Assembly: GCA_001767435.1 (NCBI GenBank)
Contig: MEKT01000041.1
Coordinates: 240 to 38,334 of the forward strand
From: Acidobacteria bacterium RIFCSPLOWO2_02_FULL_65_29
Lineage (GTDB): Bacteria; Acidobacteriota; Vicinamibacteria; Vicinamibacterales; CAVVIG01
Direction of reading: 5' to 3'
Length of the DNA stretch: 38,095 nt
In this document: positions 16,824 to 29,274 of the stretch, one piece after another
How positions within the stretch are numbered: position 1 is the stretch's first letter
How the letters are laid out: every line of letters starts with the position of its first letter
The notes under the pieces: generated by a model
Told to the model about the DNA's origin: nothing
Database searches by the model: none
The model's input: the letters and a program-made list of their open reading frames with translations, nothing else
Made by a program: the position numbers and the translations under genes

Positions 16824-16962
16824 GCTTCGGGCTTTGGGCTGCAGGCTCTCGCCAAAGCCTAGAGCCTGAAGCCTGAAACCCTGCCGCAGGCCTGGGCTTC
16901 GGGCTCTGGACTCTAGACTCTGGGCTTTTGCCAAAGGCTAAAGCCAAGAGCCTAAAGCCTTA
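16821..16962. repeat. 7-base inverted tandem arrays, GGGCTTT / AAAGCCT core (array C)
   Basis: The gap between two convergent genes is filled from stop to stop. A first set runs GGGCTTT, GGGCTGC, AGGCTCT and then, reversed, AAAGCCT, AGAGCCT, GAAGCCT, GAAACCC. A second set runs GGGCTCT, GGACTCT, AGACTCT, GGGCTTT and then, reversed, AAAGGCT, AAAGCCA, AGAGCCT, AAAGCCT. Each set can fold back, giving two consecutive hairpins. The array begins in the TAG of the PDZ gene (16821-16823) and touches the TAA of the radical SAM gene (16962-16960). Confidence 0.85.
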
Positions 16963-18465
16963 ATTGGGCACCACCAGATCCGGCATCGGCCGCGCCGCGA
17001 AGAACCGGCGGCACAGACTGCCCAGCCACCGCGCCCAGCGGCGCGAGCGCTGCACGCGCGCGCTGTCGGTGGCGATGCCGGTGTTGGCATACATCTGGCG
17101 GTACAGCTTCGACACGAGCACGAAGGCGACGCGGTTGCGAATCGACTTCACCACGTTCGATCGCCGCCAGACGTTGCCGAGGCTGTAGAAGCGGTCCCAG
17201 ACGAGCTGGGTCTGCACCCGGATCTCTTCCGCGCTCATCGTCGGATGCGCCGCGAACACCTTGGGCCGCCGATGCTGCGGGATGAGCCAGTGCTGCGTCA
17301 CCGGCACGCCGTCCACGGCCTGCCCCTGGCGTTCGGGCGAGCTCGCCCACTTGTCGAAGTCGAGCGTACCGGGGAACGGCGTGAGCAGCACGAACTGCGC
17401 GAACGTGATGTCCGCGGCTTCGGCGAGGGCGGCCGTCGCCTCGAAGGTGCTCTTGCGATCGCTCGGCAGGCCGAAAATAAACGACCCGAGCACGTGGACG
17501 CCGTGGCGCTTGAAGGCGCGGAGGCGCGCCGCCAGCTCGTCGCCGTAGAGGTTGAAGCCCTTGTAGACGTCCTGCAGCCCTTCCTTGGTCACCGATTCGA
17601 CGCCGACGAGCGCGCCGCGGATGCGCGCCTTGCGCATCGCGTCGAGAAACAACGGATCCTCGGCGGCCTCCATGGTGATCTGCGTGTACAAGACGAGATC
17701 GTCAGGCAGCTTCGCGAGCATGCCCATCAGCTCGAACCGCTCGTCGCGCAGCGCTTCGAGCTCGTGCAGCCGCGTCGGATCCGAGCGGCGGCGCGCCTGT
17801 GCCAGGTCCTCGAGGGTCACCGGGTAGAAATTGTCGTCGGCGAGCGCGATGAAGCGAAAGCCCTTGCGCCTGAGCTCGACGATTTCACGAACGACCGCGT
17901 CGACGCCGCGCTGGCGCGGCTCCTGGCCGTCGGTGCGCCACACCGAGCAGAACGAGCAATGCTTCGGGCACCCGCGCACCGTCTGGACCGAGGCCCACAT
18001 GTAGCGGTTGGGCGGCAGCAGATCCCAGCGTGCGGGAACGAACCCCTCAGCCCCTATCTGCCCGCCCTCGTAGCGCGCCTTCGGCTGACCCGTCGTGCAG
18101 TCTTCGATCACCTGGTTCCACACGAGGTCGCCGTCGCCCCGCACCACGGCATGGGCGCCGCCGTGCTCGAAGGGTTCATCGGGAAAGAGCGTGGCGTGTA
18201 TACCGCCGAACACGACCCACGCGCCGCGCGCGCGCGCCACCCGCCCCACTTCGTAGCCGCGCAGAGCATTGCCCGTGTGAATGCCGATGCCGACGACATC
18301 ACCCTGCTGAATGTCGGTGTCGACGATGGGATCGAGCGTCTCGTCGGTGATGCGGGGCGTGCCCCAGCGTTCGCCGGTGGCGCCGGCGAGCACATACAGC
18401 CATCGCGGCGTGATAACGGCCACTCCAAAAGAAATATGGCTTGGGTTGATCAGATGAACCTGCAT
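16960..18465 (-). CDS. Radical SAM protein with N-terminal B12-binding-like domain
   Basis: 501 residues. The cluster motif RGCPKHCSFCSVW supplies the CxxxCxxC cysteines (166, 170, 173) for a 4Fe-4S/SAM centre. The N-terminal 140 residues have the Rossmann-like pattern of B12-binding domains (GDVVGIGIHTGNALRGYEVGRVARARGAWVVFGGIHATLFPDE), but I do not see the DxHxxG cobalt-ligand motif. SAM-domain features continue in LADDNFYP, GALVGVESV and GSFIFGLPSD. The C-terminal 100 residues are basic and helical (RRSNVVKSIRNRVAFVLVSKLYRQMY). This resembles radical SAM enzymes of methyltransferase or HpnJ type; substrate unknown. GAGG five bases before the ATG supports the start. No biosynthetic neighbours give context. 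Confidence 0.85.
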   Translation of the reverse strand: MQVHLINPSHISFGVAVITPRWLYVLAGATGERWGTPRITDETLDPIVDTDIQQGDVVGIGIHTGNALRGYEVGRVARARGAWVVFGGIHATLFPDEPFEHGGAHAVVRGDGDLVWNQVIEDCTTGQPKARYEGGQIGAEGFVPARWDLLPPNRYMWASVQTVRGCPKHCSFCSVWRTDGQEPRQRGVDAVVREIVELRRKGFRFIALADDNFYPVTLEDLAQARRRSDPTRLHELEALRDERFELMGMLAKLPDDLVLYTQITMEAAEDPLFLDAMRKARIRGALVGVESVTKEGLQDVYKGFNLYGDELAARLRAFKRHGVHVLGSFIFGLPSDRKSTFEATAALAEAADITFAQFVLLTPFPGTLDFDKWASSPERQGQAVDGVPVTQHWLIPQHRRPKVFAAHPTMSAEEIRVQTQLVWDRFYSLGNVWRRSNVVKSIRNRVAFVLVSKLYRQMYANTGIATDSARVQRSRRWARWLGSLCRRFFAARPMPDLVVPN

Positions 18466-18583
18466 CCGCCTCGCAGAACCGCCTTCAGAAACCGCCGTCT
18501 CAGCCTATTGTCCGGGTTGAATGCCGACGGACGTCGCGGGAAAGCATCCAACTATACCGCGGTTCGTGGGCCCCGCACTAGCC

Positions 18584-19648
18584 CTACTGAAGAATCAGCT
18601 TCTGCACCCGCCAGTTCGACGTCTCGGCCGCGTACACCTCGCGTTCCGACGGGCACGCGAGTTGATGGACGCCGGAGAACTGTTTCAGTCGGCGTCCCGA
18701 CCCGCCGATGACGCCCAGGACCTTGCCGTCGAGCGAGACTTTGAAGACCCGTCCGGGAAACGTGCTCTCACCCACGAACATCACCTGGTTGGGCCCAGGC
18801 GTGATGCAGATCGAATTGGGCGCGCCAATGGAGTTCGCGAGAGCCGCGCCAGTCGGCGTATTGCCAACCACCGGGCGCGTGCCCGGCGAGGGCGGTACGT
18901 CGATGGTGAACATCCGCAGGTACTTGCCGTCGGCGTCGAACACCTGAATGCGGCGGTTCGAACGGTCGCCGACGTACACGTTGTTACTGCGATCGACGGC
19001 AATCGCGTGTGGCAGGCGAAACTGCCCCGCCGCCGTGCCCTTGTCGCCCCACGATTTCACCCAGTCGCCGTTCTTGTCGTACTTGGCGACCCGCGAGTTC
19101 ACGTAGCCGTCGCTGATGTAGATGTTGCCCTCGGAATCCCACGCGACGTCGGTCGGCTGGCGGAACAGCCCGTTCACGGCCGGCAGCGGCGGCTCCGGAT
19201 GTTCCCACGGCCCCGTCTCGTCGTCTGCCGACTCTCTCCGGCGGCCGAACACCATCGTCACGCGGCCGGACTGGTTGAGCTTGACGACCATGTCGGAGCC
19301 CTTGTCGACCGCCCAAATGTTGTCGTCCCTGTCGACGCGTACGGTGTGCGCGAACGACCAGCCGTACAGACCCTTGCCGATCTCTCGGACGAACTCGCCG
19401 TTCGTGTCGAATTCCAGCAGTTGCGCCGCCGATGGCGCGTAGGCCGGCCCATTGGCGCTGTTCGAGCGGGTGAAGACGTAGATGTGGCCCTTGGAGTCCA
19501 CGGCGACGCCCGATACCTCGCCGAAGTTCATGCCCGGCGGCAGTTTGAAGAAGTCGGGAACCGAGTCGAACTGGATGACGGGAACATTCTGTTGAGCAAG
19601 TGACGGGACGGCCACCAGCACGAACCATGCGAGCAGGAACTTTTTCAT
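18584..19648 (-). CDS. Secreted NHL-repeat beta-propeller (peptidyl-alpha-hydroxyglycine lyase-like)
   Basis: 354 residues with a signal peptide (MKKFLLAWFVLVAVPSLAQQ). Repeats of NHL type follow: VSGVAVDSKGHIYVFTRS, HTVRVDRDDNIWAVDKGSDMVVKL, PTDVAWDSEGNIYISDGYVNSRVAKYDKNGDW, HAIAVDRSNNVYVGDRSNRRIQVFD, and the closing HQLACPSEREVYAAETSNWRVQKL. The DGYVNSRV and DRSNRRIQ blades match the propeller of peptidylamidoglycolate lyase, which uses Zn and Ca sites in the central channel. Bacterial members without the monooxygenase partner are common and their substrate is unknown. GGAGG six bases before ATG supports the start. The next gene upstream (nifJ) is divergent, so this is a single-gene unit. 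Confidence 0.82.
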   Translation of the reverse strand: MKKFLLAWFVLVAVPSLAQQNVPVIQFDSVPDFFKLPPGMNFGEVSGVAVDSKGHIYVFTRSNSANGPAYAPSAAQLLEFDTNGEFVREIGKGLYGWSFAHTVRVDRDDNIWAVDKGSDMVVKLNQSGRVTMVFGRRRESADDETGPWEHPEPPLPAVNGLFRQPTDVAWDSEGNIYISDGYVNSRVAKYDKNGDWVKSWGDKGTAAGQFRLPHAIAVDRSNNVYVGDRSNRRIQVFDADGKYLRMFTIDVPPSPGTRPVVGNTPTGAALANSIGAPNSICITPGPNQVMFVGESTFPGRVFKVSLDGKVLGVIGGSGRRLKQFSGVHQLACPSEREVYAAETSNWRVQKLILQ

Positions 19649-19696
19649 CGCGGCCTCCGGGATGTCATCTTAGAGCCTCTCGACGCCCACAGCGAC

Positions 19697-19713
19697 ACGG
19701 TTATTCCTTGACC
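19697..19713 (+). repeat. Dispersed 17-bp repeat, copy 2
   Basis: ACGGTTATTCCTTGACC, one base different from 3561-3577. It sits in the 193-bp gap between the NHL gene and nifJ. The rest of that gap (19714-19828) is GC-rich with short inverted repeats and holds no gene that I can see. Confidence 0.6.
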
Positions 19714-19805
19714 TTCACCAGGGCCCGCCCTAACCGCCAGACCCAGCAGGCTTTGGGCGGCGTCCCGGCGGGCCAAGCGCGACGGCCGGCGCGGGACGTC
19801 GCGGG

Positions 19806-19841
19806 TTGCCGCCCTGCCGGCAAGGGGTTAAGATTGACGCA
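19806..19841 (+). promoter_or_regulatory. Probable leaderless promoter of nifJ
   Basis: TTGCCG (19806-19811, four of six matches to TTGACA) is separated by 17 bp from TAAGAT (19829-19834, four of six matches to TATAAT). Seven bases then lead to the ATG at 19842. No Shine-Dalgarno lies in those seven bases. Confidence 0.4.
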
Positions 19842-24644
<4,803 letters not shown>

Positions 24645-24706
24645 GGCGCGTCTCGCATGGATTCCGCTTCAGGCTGAGTGTTTTCAGCAGCCTGTTCTCT
24701 GGTGGT

Positions 24707-24836
24707 GCAGGACTTCAGTCCTGCCTGCGGCGGCGTGTAGTGCAGGACTTCAGTCCTGCCTGCGGCGGCGTGTAGCGTGTAGTGCAGGACTTCAGTCCTG
24801 CCTGCGGCGGCGTGTAGTGCAGGTATGAAGACCTGC
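24707..24836. repeat. Tandem REP-like palindromes (35-bp unit)
   Basis: Three identical palindromes GCAGGACTTCAGTCCTGC at 24707-24724, 24742-24759 and 24784-24801. A diverged fourth at 24819-24836 keeps its pairing through compensated changes (GCAGGT...ACCTGC). Start-to-start distances are 35, 42 and 35 bases; the 42 contains an extra 7-base GTGTAGC duplication. The linker is a shared GCGG-rich sequence. A fifth solo copy is at 27672-27689. The remainder of the 257-bp gap after nifJ shows nothing else. Confidence 0.88.
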
Positions 24837-24901
24837 GCGACACCGTTCGAAAACTTCTGGGTGTTCGGACCAGCTAATTCTGACGACAAGGAGCCGTGGC
24901 T

Positions 24902-25324
24902 ATGAAGCGAAGCGCGAGTGCTGTGTGGAAGGGTGGGCTCAAGGACGGGAGTGGCAGCGTATCGACCGATAGCGGCGTGCTATCGGGGACGCCTTACAAC
25001 TTCGCCAAGCGGTTCGAGAACGAACACGGCACGAACCCCGAGGAGCTCGTGGCGGCGGCGCACGCCGCCTGTTTCTCCATGGCCCTCTCGATGATCCTCG
25101 GCAATGCCGGCATGAAGGCCGAGAGCATCAACACGAAGGCGACCGTGACCCTGGAGCAGGTCGAGGGAGGGTTCGCGGTCACCTCCAGTCACCTGGACAC
25201 CTCCGTCAAGATTCCAAACGCCGACAAGACAGCGTTTCAGACGGCAGTGGAGGCGGCCAAGACCGGCTGCCCCATTTCCAAGCTGCTGAACGCGAAGATC
25301 ACGATGGACGCCAGATTGGTGTGA
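24902..25324 (+). CDS. OsmC/Ohr-family hydroperoxide reductase
   Basis: 140 residues. Two conserved cysteines are spaced as in OsmC: Cys57 in AAHAACFSMAL (peroxidatic, on the central helix) and Cys123 in KTGCPISKLL (resolving). TNPEELVAAAHAACFSMAL is the family signature, and the N-terminal ASAVWKGGLKDGSGSVS matches OsmC rather than Ohr. It should reduce organic hydroperoxides with thiol reductant in the cytosol, protecting for example iron-sulfur enzymes such as the neighbouring oxidoreductase (context inference). I chose the ATG at 24902: AAGGAG (24888-24893) is eight bases away, whereas the GTG at 24896 is only two away. Followed after 43 bases by the DUF5916 gene, possibly co-transcribed. 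Confidence 0.9.
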   Translation: MKRSASAVWKGGLKDGSGSVSTDSGVLSGTPYNFAKRFENEHGTNPEELVAAAHAACFSMALSMILGNAGMKAESINTKATVTLEQVEGGFAVTSSHLDTSVKIPNADKTAFQTAVEAAKTGCPISKLLNAKITMDARLV

Positions 25325-25367
25325 GCGCGTGCGGAAGTCCTTTTCAGCGGCCAGTGGAGAATTGCAT

Positions 25368-27626
25368 TTGACGAAGACATTATGGCTGCTCGCCCTCCTG
25401 GCGATGCCTGCACCGCTCTGGGCGCAGCAGGGATCGCCTGACCACGATCATGCCGTGGCCGAAGCGAGCGGCACCCTGCGGCTCAGCCCCAACGAGCGGA
25501 CCGCTCTTGCCCCAGGGGACCGCTACCAGGTCGAGCCCACTCGCGTCGAAGAGGGCCCGCGGATCGACGGCAACCTGGATGAAAGCGTCTGGCGCCGCGC
25601 CGCCGTCATCGACGACTTCGTGCAGCAGGAGCCGGCCGAGGGAGATCCTGCGACAGAGCGGACCGTCGTTCGCCTGATGTACGACTCCAGGGCCTTGTAT
25701 ATCGGCGTCGAGGCGTTCGACTCGAATCCGTCCGGCGTGATCGCGACCGAGATGCGTCGCGATTCGCGACGGATCCTCGACGAAGACAACTTCCAAGTCA
25801 TCATCGACACGTTCCACGACCTCCGATCGGGATACATGTTCGTGACGAGCCCGCTGGGCGCGAAGCTCGAGCAGCAGGTTGCGGAAGAAGGCGAGGGTGG
25901 TCGAGGCGGCAGCAGCTCGAACGTCAACGTCGACTGGGACGGCGTGTGGCACGTGTCGTCGCACGGCACCGGCGAGGGGTGGGTGGCCGAGATCGCCATT
26001 CCGCTGGTCACGCTCCGATTCCCCGACGGCCCCCGTCAACTCTGGGGCATCAACTTCATGCGGAACATTCGCCGCAAGAACGAGCAGGTGTTCTGGGCGC
26101 CGATTCCCAAGGCGTACAGCCTCACGCGCGTCAGCCTTGCCGGAACGCTGAGCGGCATGGGCGGCGTCAACCGCGGAATGGACTTGCGCGTCATGCCCTA
26201 TGCGTCGGTCGGTGGCCGGCAGGACCGGGCCGGCGGAGTGCTGGAGGGCTCGGGCTTTCGCGATGTCGGGCTCGACGTGAAATACGGCGTCACCTCAGGG
26301 CTCAACCTCGACCTCACGCTCAATACCGACTTTGCGCAAGTCGAGGTCGACGAACAGCAGGTCAACCTGACGCGGTTCCCCTTGTTCTTTCCGGAGAAAC
26401 GGGACTTCTTCCTCGAGAACTCCGCGATGTTCAACGTCAAGAACGAGGGCGGCCAGGGTCGGCTCGCCGACCTGTTCTTCAGCCGCCGGATCGGGCTGTC
26501 GAACGCGGGCCAGCCGATTTCGATTATCGGAGGCGGCCGGTTGACGGGGAAGATGGACCGCCACAACGTGGCCGTCCTGAACATTCAGACGCAGGAAGCC
26601 CTCGGTCAGCCCGGCGACAACTTCTTTGTCGGACGCTACAGCCGCGACATCCTGTCGCGATCGAGGGTGGGCGCGATCCTCGTGAACAAGGAATCCCTCG
26701 GGGCCTCTCACTACAACCGCACGTTCGGCGTGGACAGCTCGCTCTCCCTGCATCGAAATTTCTTGGTGAGCGGATTCCTGGCGAAAACCGACAGCCCCGG
26801 GATGTCGACCGGGGACCTGGCCGGCCATTTCAACGCGAACTGGACCAGCCCTTCCTATCGCGTCTACGGCGAGTACACCGACATTCAAGACAACTTCAAC
26901 GCGGAAGTGGGTTTCGTCCCACGCGTGGGTATGCGAAGAACGAAGGCGCACGCGGAGTGGGACCCTCGTCCGAAAAAATGGCACATTCGCAACATGGACC
27001 CGATGATGAACATCGTGTACATCACGGACCAGCACAATCGGCTGGTCAGCCGCGAAGTGCACCACATGGTCGGGGTCTACTTCGACAACGGCTCGAGTCT
27101 CGTGCTCATCTACAACGACGTGTTCGAGCAGTTGGACGAGCCGTTCCGCATCCGTCCCGACGTCATCATCCCGGCGGGCGGCTATACCTTCCTCGAGCCG
27201 AGCGTCTCTTATGGCAGCAATCCGTCCCGTCGCCTCTACACCAGAGCGCGCTATTCGCCCCAGACCTTCTTCGACGGGCATCGAACCGACGTGAGCGGCA
27301 CCGTTGGCCTGCGGCCGACGAACCGGTTTTCCACCGAGGCGCAGTTCAGTCGAAGCGACGTCAACCTGCCGTCGGGCGCGTTCATCGCCGACCTGGCCTC
27401 GGTGCGGTTCGATTTCGCGCTGTCGCCTGAAATGACGCTGCGCACGTTGTCGCAGTACAACTCCACGAACGACTCCGTGAGCACGAGTGTGCGGTTCAAT
27501 TGGATTTTCCGCGCGGGCAGCGACCTGTACGTCGCGTACGACGAGTTCCGGAGGGATCTCCTCGGGATTCCGGGGCTGCAGAACCGGCAGCTCGCGGTCA
27601 AGATGACCTATCTGTTGTCGAGATGA
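25368..27626 (+). CDS. DUF5916 protein: CBM9-like domain plus outer-membrane beta-barrel-like region
   Basis: 752 residues from a TTG at 25368. A GTG at 25329 is possible, but GGAGA lies seven bases before the TTG and gives the cleaner signal peptide (TKTLWLLALLAMPAPLWAQQ). About residues 45-240 form a carbohydrate-binding-family-9-like domain (RIDGNLDESVWRRAAVIDDF, DNFQVIIDTFHDLRSGYMF, VAEIAIPLVTLRF). The DUF5916 core follows with TDFAQVEVDEQQVNLTRFPLFFPEKRDFFLEN, a hallmark of the family, then alternating beta strands to the C-terminal MTYLL. The family is widespread in Acidobacteria and Bacteroidetes and is thought to sit in the outer membrane; its function is not established. A REP palindrome and a long hairpin follow the stop. 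Confidence 0.85.
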   Translation: MTKTLWLLALLAMPAPLWAQQGSPDHDHAVAEASGTLRLSPNERTALAPGDRYQVEPTRVEEGPRIDGNLDESVWRRAAVIDDFVQQEPAEGDPATERTVVRLMYDSRALYIGVEAFDSNPSGVIATEMRRDSRRILDEDNFQVIIDTFHDLRSGYMFVTSPLGAKLEQQVAEEGEGGRGGSSSNVNVDWDGVWHVSSHGTGEGWVAEIAIPLVTLRFPDGPRQLWGINFMRNIRRKNEQVFWAPIPKAYSLTRVSLAGTLSGMGGVNRGMDLRVMPYASVGGRQDRAGGVLEGSGFRDVGLDVKYGVTSGLNLDLTLNTDFAQVEVDEQQVNLTRFPLFFPEKRDFFLENSAMFNVKNEGGQGRLADLFFSRRIGLSNAGQPISIIGGGRLTGKMDRHNVAVLNIQTQEALGQPGDNFFVGRYSRDILSRSRVGAILVNKESLGASHYNRTFGVDSSLSLHRNFLVSGFLAKTDSPGMSTGDLAGHFNANWTSPSYRVYGEYTDIQDNFNAEVGFVPRVGMRRTKAHAEWDPRPKKWHIRNMDPMMNIVYITDQHNRLVSREVHHMVGVYFDNGSSLVLIYNDVFEQLDEPFRIRPDVIIPAGGYTFLEPSVSYGSNPSRRLYTRARYSPQTFFDGHRTDVSGTVGLRPTNRFSTEAQFSRSDVNLPSGAFIADLASVRFDFALSPEMTLRTLSQYNSTNDSVSTSVRFNWIFRAGSDLYVAYDEFRRDLLGIPGLQNRQLAVKMTYLLSR

Positions 27627-27671
27627 GGGTCCGTTCGACGAGCGTTATCCCGGAATTCATAACGCTGTAGT

Positions 27672-27689
27672 GCAGGACTTCAGTCCTGC
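27672..27689. repeat. REP-like palindrome, solo copy
   Basis: GCAGGACTTCAGTCCTGC, identical to the three copies at 24707-24801, with the same GTAGT prefix. It lies 46 bases after the DUF5916 stop and next to a hairpin shared with the convergent ABC permease gene. Confidence 0.88.
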
Positions 27690-27707
27690 TACCGCGGCGC
27701 GCGACCG

Positions 27708-27735
27708 CCGGATTCCGCGCAATCGCGGAATCCGG
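27708..27735. terminator. Perfect 12-bp stem hairpin between convergent genes
   Basis: CCGGATTCCGCG (27708-27719), loop CAAT, CGCGGAATCCGG (27724-27735): fully complementary, extendable by a G-T and a C-G pair. It is placed between the DUF5916 gene (plus) and the ABC permease gene (minus). There is no U-tract on either side, so it is a candidate bidirectional or 3'-end-stabilising hairpin rather than a textbook intrinsic terminator. Confidence 0.55.
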
Positions 27736-27762
27736 TGAGTGATCGGCGGCGGCAGATTAGGC

Positions 27763-29274
27763 CTACGCAACCATCCCGCCCAGTAACAGGGCTCCGACCG
27801 TCAGGAAGATCGCCATCAGGATCACTTGCGTCCACGCGCGCCCACCGAGGGGGTAGGCCGAACGATGATTCGCGAGAGCGAACCGCAACGCCACCGCGAG
27901 AATGGCCGCGACGAGCAGAAGCTCCAGCAGGCTCATGAGCCGACTGCGATCGATCGGGCTGATGCCGACGCTCACCCACGCCTTCTCGGCTGACCGCCGG
28001 GTGGCCATGGCCATGACCAACCCATACGGCTGCAGCCATTCGGCCACCATGGTGACGGGGAGCACGAGGGCGAAGATCGCCGGCACCGAGATCAGCAACG
28101 CCTGCACCCCGCTCGTGCACAGCGAGGACACATACAGGCCGATGACAGTGAGTACGGCGACGCCCACGGCAAACTGCGGAGCTCGCCCGAGCAGGAGCGC
28201 CATGTCGGCCGCCGGAGTGATGGCGGCCAGCAGCAGCCCTGGCAGGGCGAGCGCCAGCAACAGCGCCAGACCGAAGACTGTTCCCACCTTGACGATCCAC
28301 TGCTTCCGGGTCGCAAGTGGAAGGAGGACCTGCCAGTCGAGCGTGCCGAGCCGTCGCTCCTCAGCGCTGGCGAGCGATCCAATCAGCACCGAGATCAGGA
28401 CGCTGTAGCAGAAGGTCAGCACGGCGAGAATGTCGCCCCCATCGGGGACGCTGGACCCCAGCGCCAGCCACGGATTGATCGACACGAACGCGAGGCAGCC
28501 GAGCATATAGAGCGCAGCGACGGCCAGCGCTGTTTTCTGGAGCCAGATCTCCTTCTTCACAAGCCGCCACACCGGGTGGCGCCTCGTGAGCGCAGACGCC
28601 GCACTGCTCACGGTTGTCCTAGGTCGGAGCCACTGCGGCAGCTGAACCTCTGGGCCCCCATCGTCGATCGCCTCGAGCCGCATGAACATCCGCCAGCTCA
28701 TGACGGCGCCAACCGCAGAGAGGCCCAGTGCTCCCCGCCACATGATGGCCGCCTCGACATCCGCTCCCGGCCCGCGCCCGTACATCGCCACGTAAACCAG
28801 CTCGCTCAAGAGCAACAACCACGGGGGCAACGCGATGGCCAAGACCGTCCCCGCGAGTGGGCTGCGGCACAGCATCGTGAACCACGGGGCCACGAACAGG
28901 CCGCACAGCATGGGCAGCAGCAGAAAGAACGGCAGCCTCTGCGACTCTGGGGCGCGAACATCCACGGCGACGGCGACTCCATAGAGCGCCAGCAGCATCG
29001 CCGCCAGCACACCCAGCTTGACGAGGAAGAGACGTTCACGGCGCGCTGGGTGGGAGAGGAGCAGGGTCAGTGTGCAGTGGCTGTACTCGTGGCCGATCGA
29101 CAGCGCGCCAAGCGCCGCAGCGCCGAGGACGTACGCCGGGAGATCGAGTCCACTTAGTGCCCTTACACCCAACACCGCGGGGACGACCAGCGCGACGAGG
29201 CAGGCGAGCCAGGCACCGGAGAGACCTCGGATTTCCTTGGTGACGTCGAGCGGGAGTAGCGCCGCGCGGCTCAT
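27763..29274 (-). CDS. ABC transporter permease (ABC-2-like), large polytopic protein
   Basis: 503 residues with about ten or more hydrophobic segments, for example WLACLVALVVPAVLGV, LGVLAAMLLALYGVAVAV, LLLPMLCGLFVAPWFTML, TALAVAALYMLGCLAFV, VGTVFGLALLLALALPGLLLAAI, LLELLLVAAILAVALRFA and VILMAIFLTVGALLLGG. The sequence GALSIGHEYSHCTLTLLLSHPARRERLFLVKL near residues 56-87 looks like the cytoplasmic loop of ABC-2 permeases. The repeated basic loop before a mid-protein helix (RRHPVWRLVKKEIWLQKTALAVAALYML) suggests two internally related halves. Its start overlaps the ATPase stop by ATGA. Third gene of the GntR-ATPase-permease operon; likely exports or extracts an envelope-active compound, substrate unknown. 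Confidence 0.82.
   Translation of the reverse strand: MSRAALLPLDVTKEIRGLSGAWLACLVALVVPAVLGVRALSGLDLPAYVLGAAALGALSIGHEYSHCTLTLLLSHPARRERLFLVKLGVLAAMLLALYGVAVAVDVRAPESQRLPFFLLLPMLCGLFVAPWFTMLCRSPLAGTVLAIALPPWLLLLSELVYVAMYGRGPGADVEAAIMWRGALGLSAVGAVMSWRMFMRLEAIDDGGPEVQLPQWLRPRTTVSSAASALTRRHPVWRLVKKEIWLQKTALAVAALYMLGCLAFVSINPWLALGSSVPDGGDILAVLTFCYSVLISVLIGSLASAEERRLGTLDWQVLLPLATRKQWIVKVGTVFGLALLLALALPGLLLAAITPAADMALLLGRAPQFAVGVAVLTVIGLYVSSLCTSGVQALLISVPAIFALVLPVTMVAEWLQPYGLVMAMATRRSAEKAWVSVGISPIDRSRLMSLLELLLVAAILAVALRFALANHRSAYPLGGRAWTQVILMAIFLTVGALLLGGMVA

Noticed and set aside
24707-24836. CRISPR array (repeats at regular spacing)
   Set aside because: Spacers are identical to each other, the repeat is a self-complementary hairpin, spacing is 35 bases, and no cas gene is nearby. 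It is a REP-like ladder.
27708-27735. Insertion-sequence inverted ends
   Set aside because: The two arms are only four bases apart with no transposase between them; better explained as a hairpin between convergent genes.
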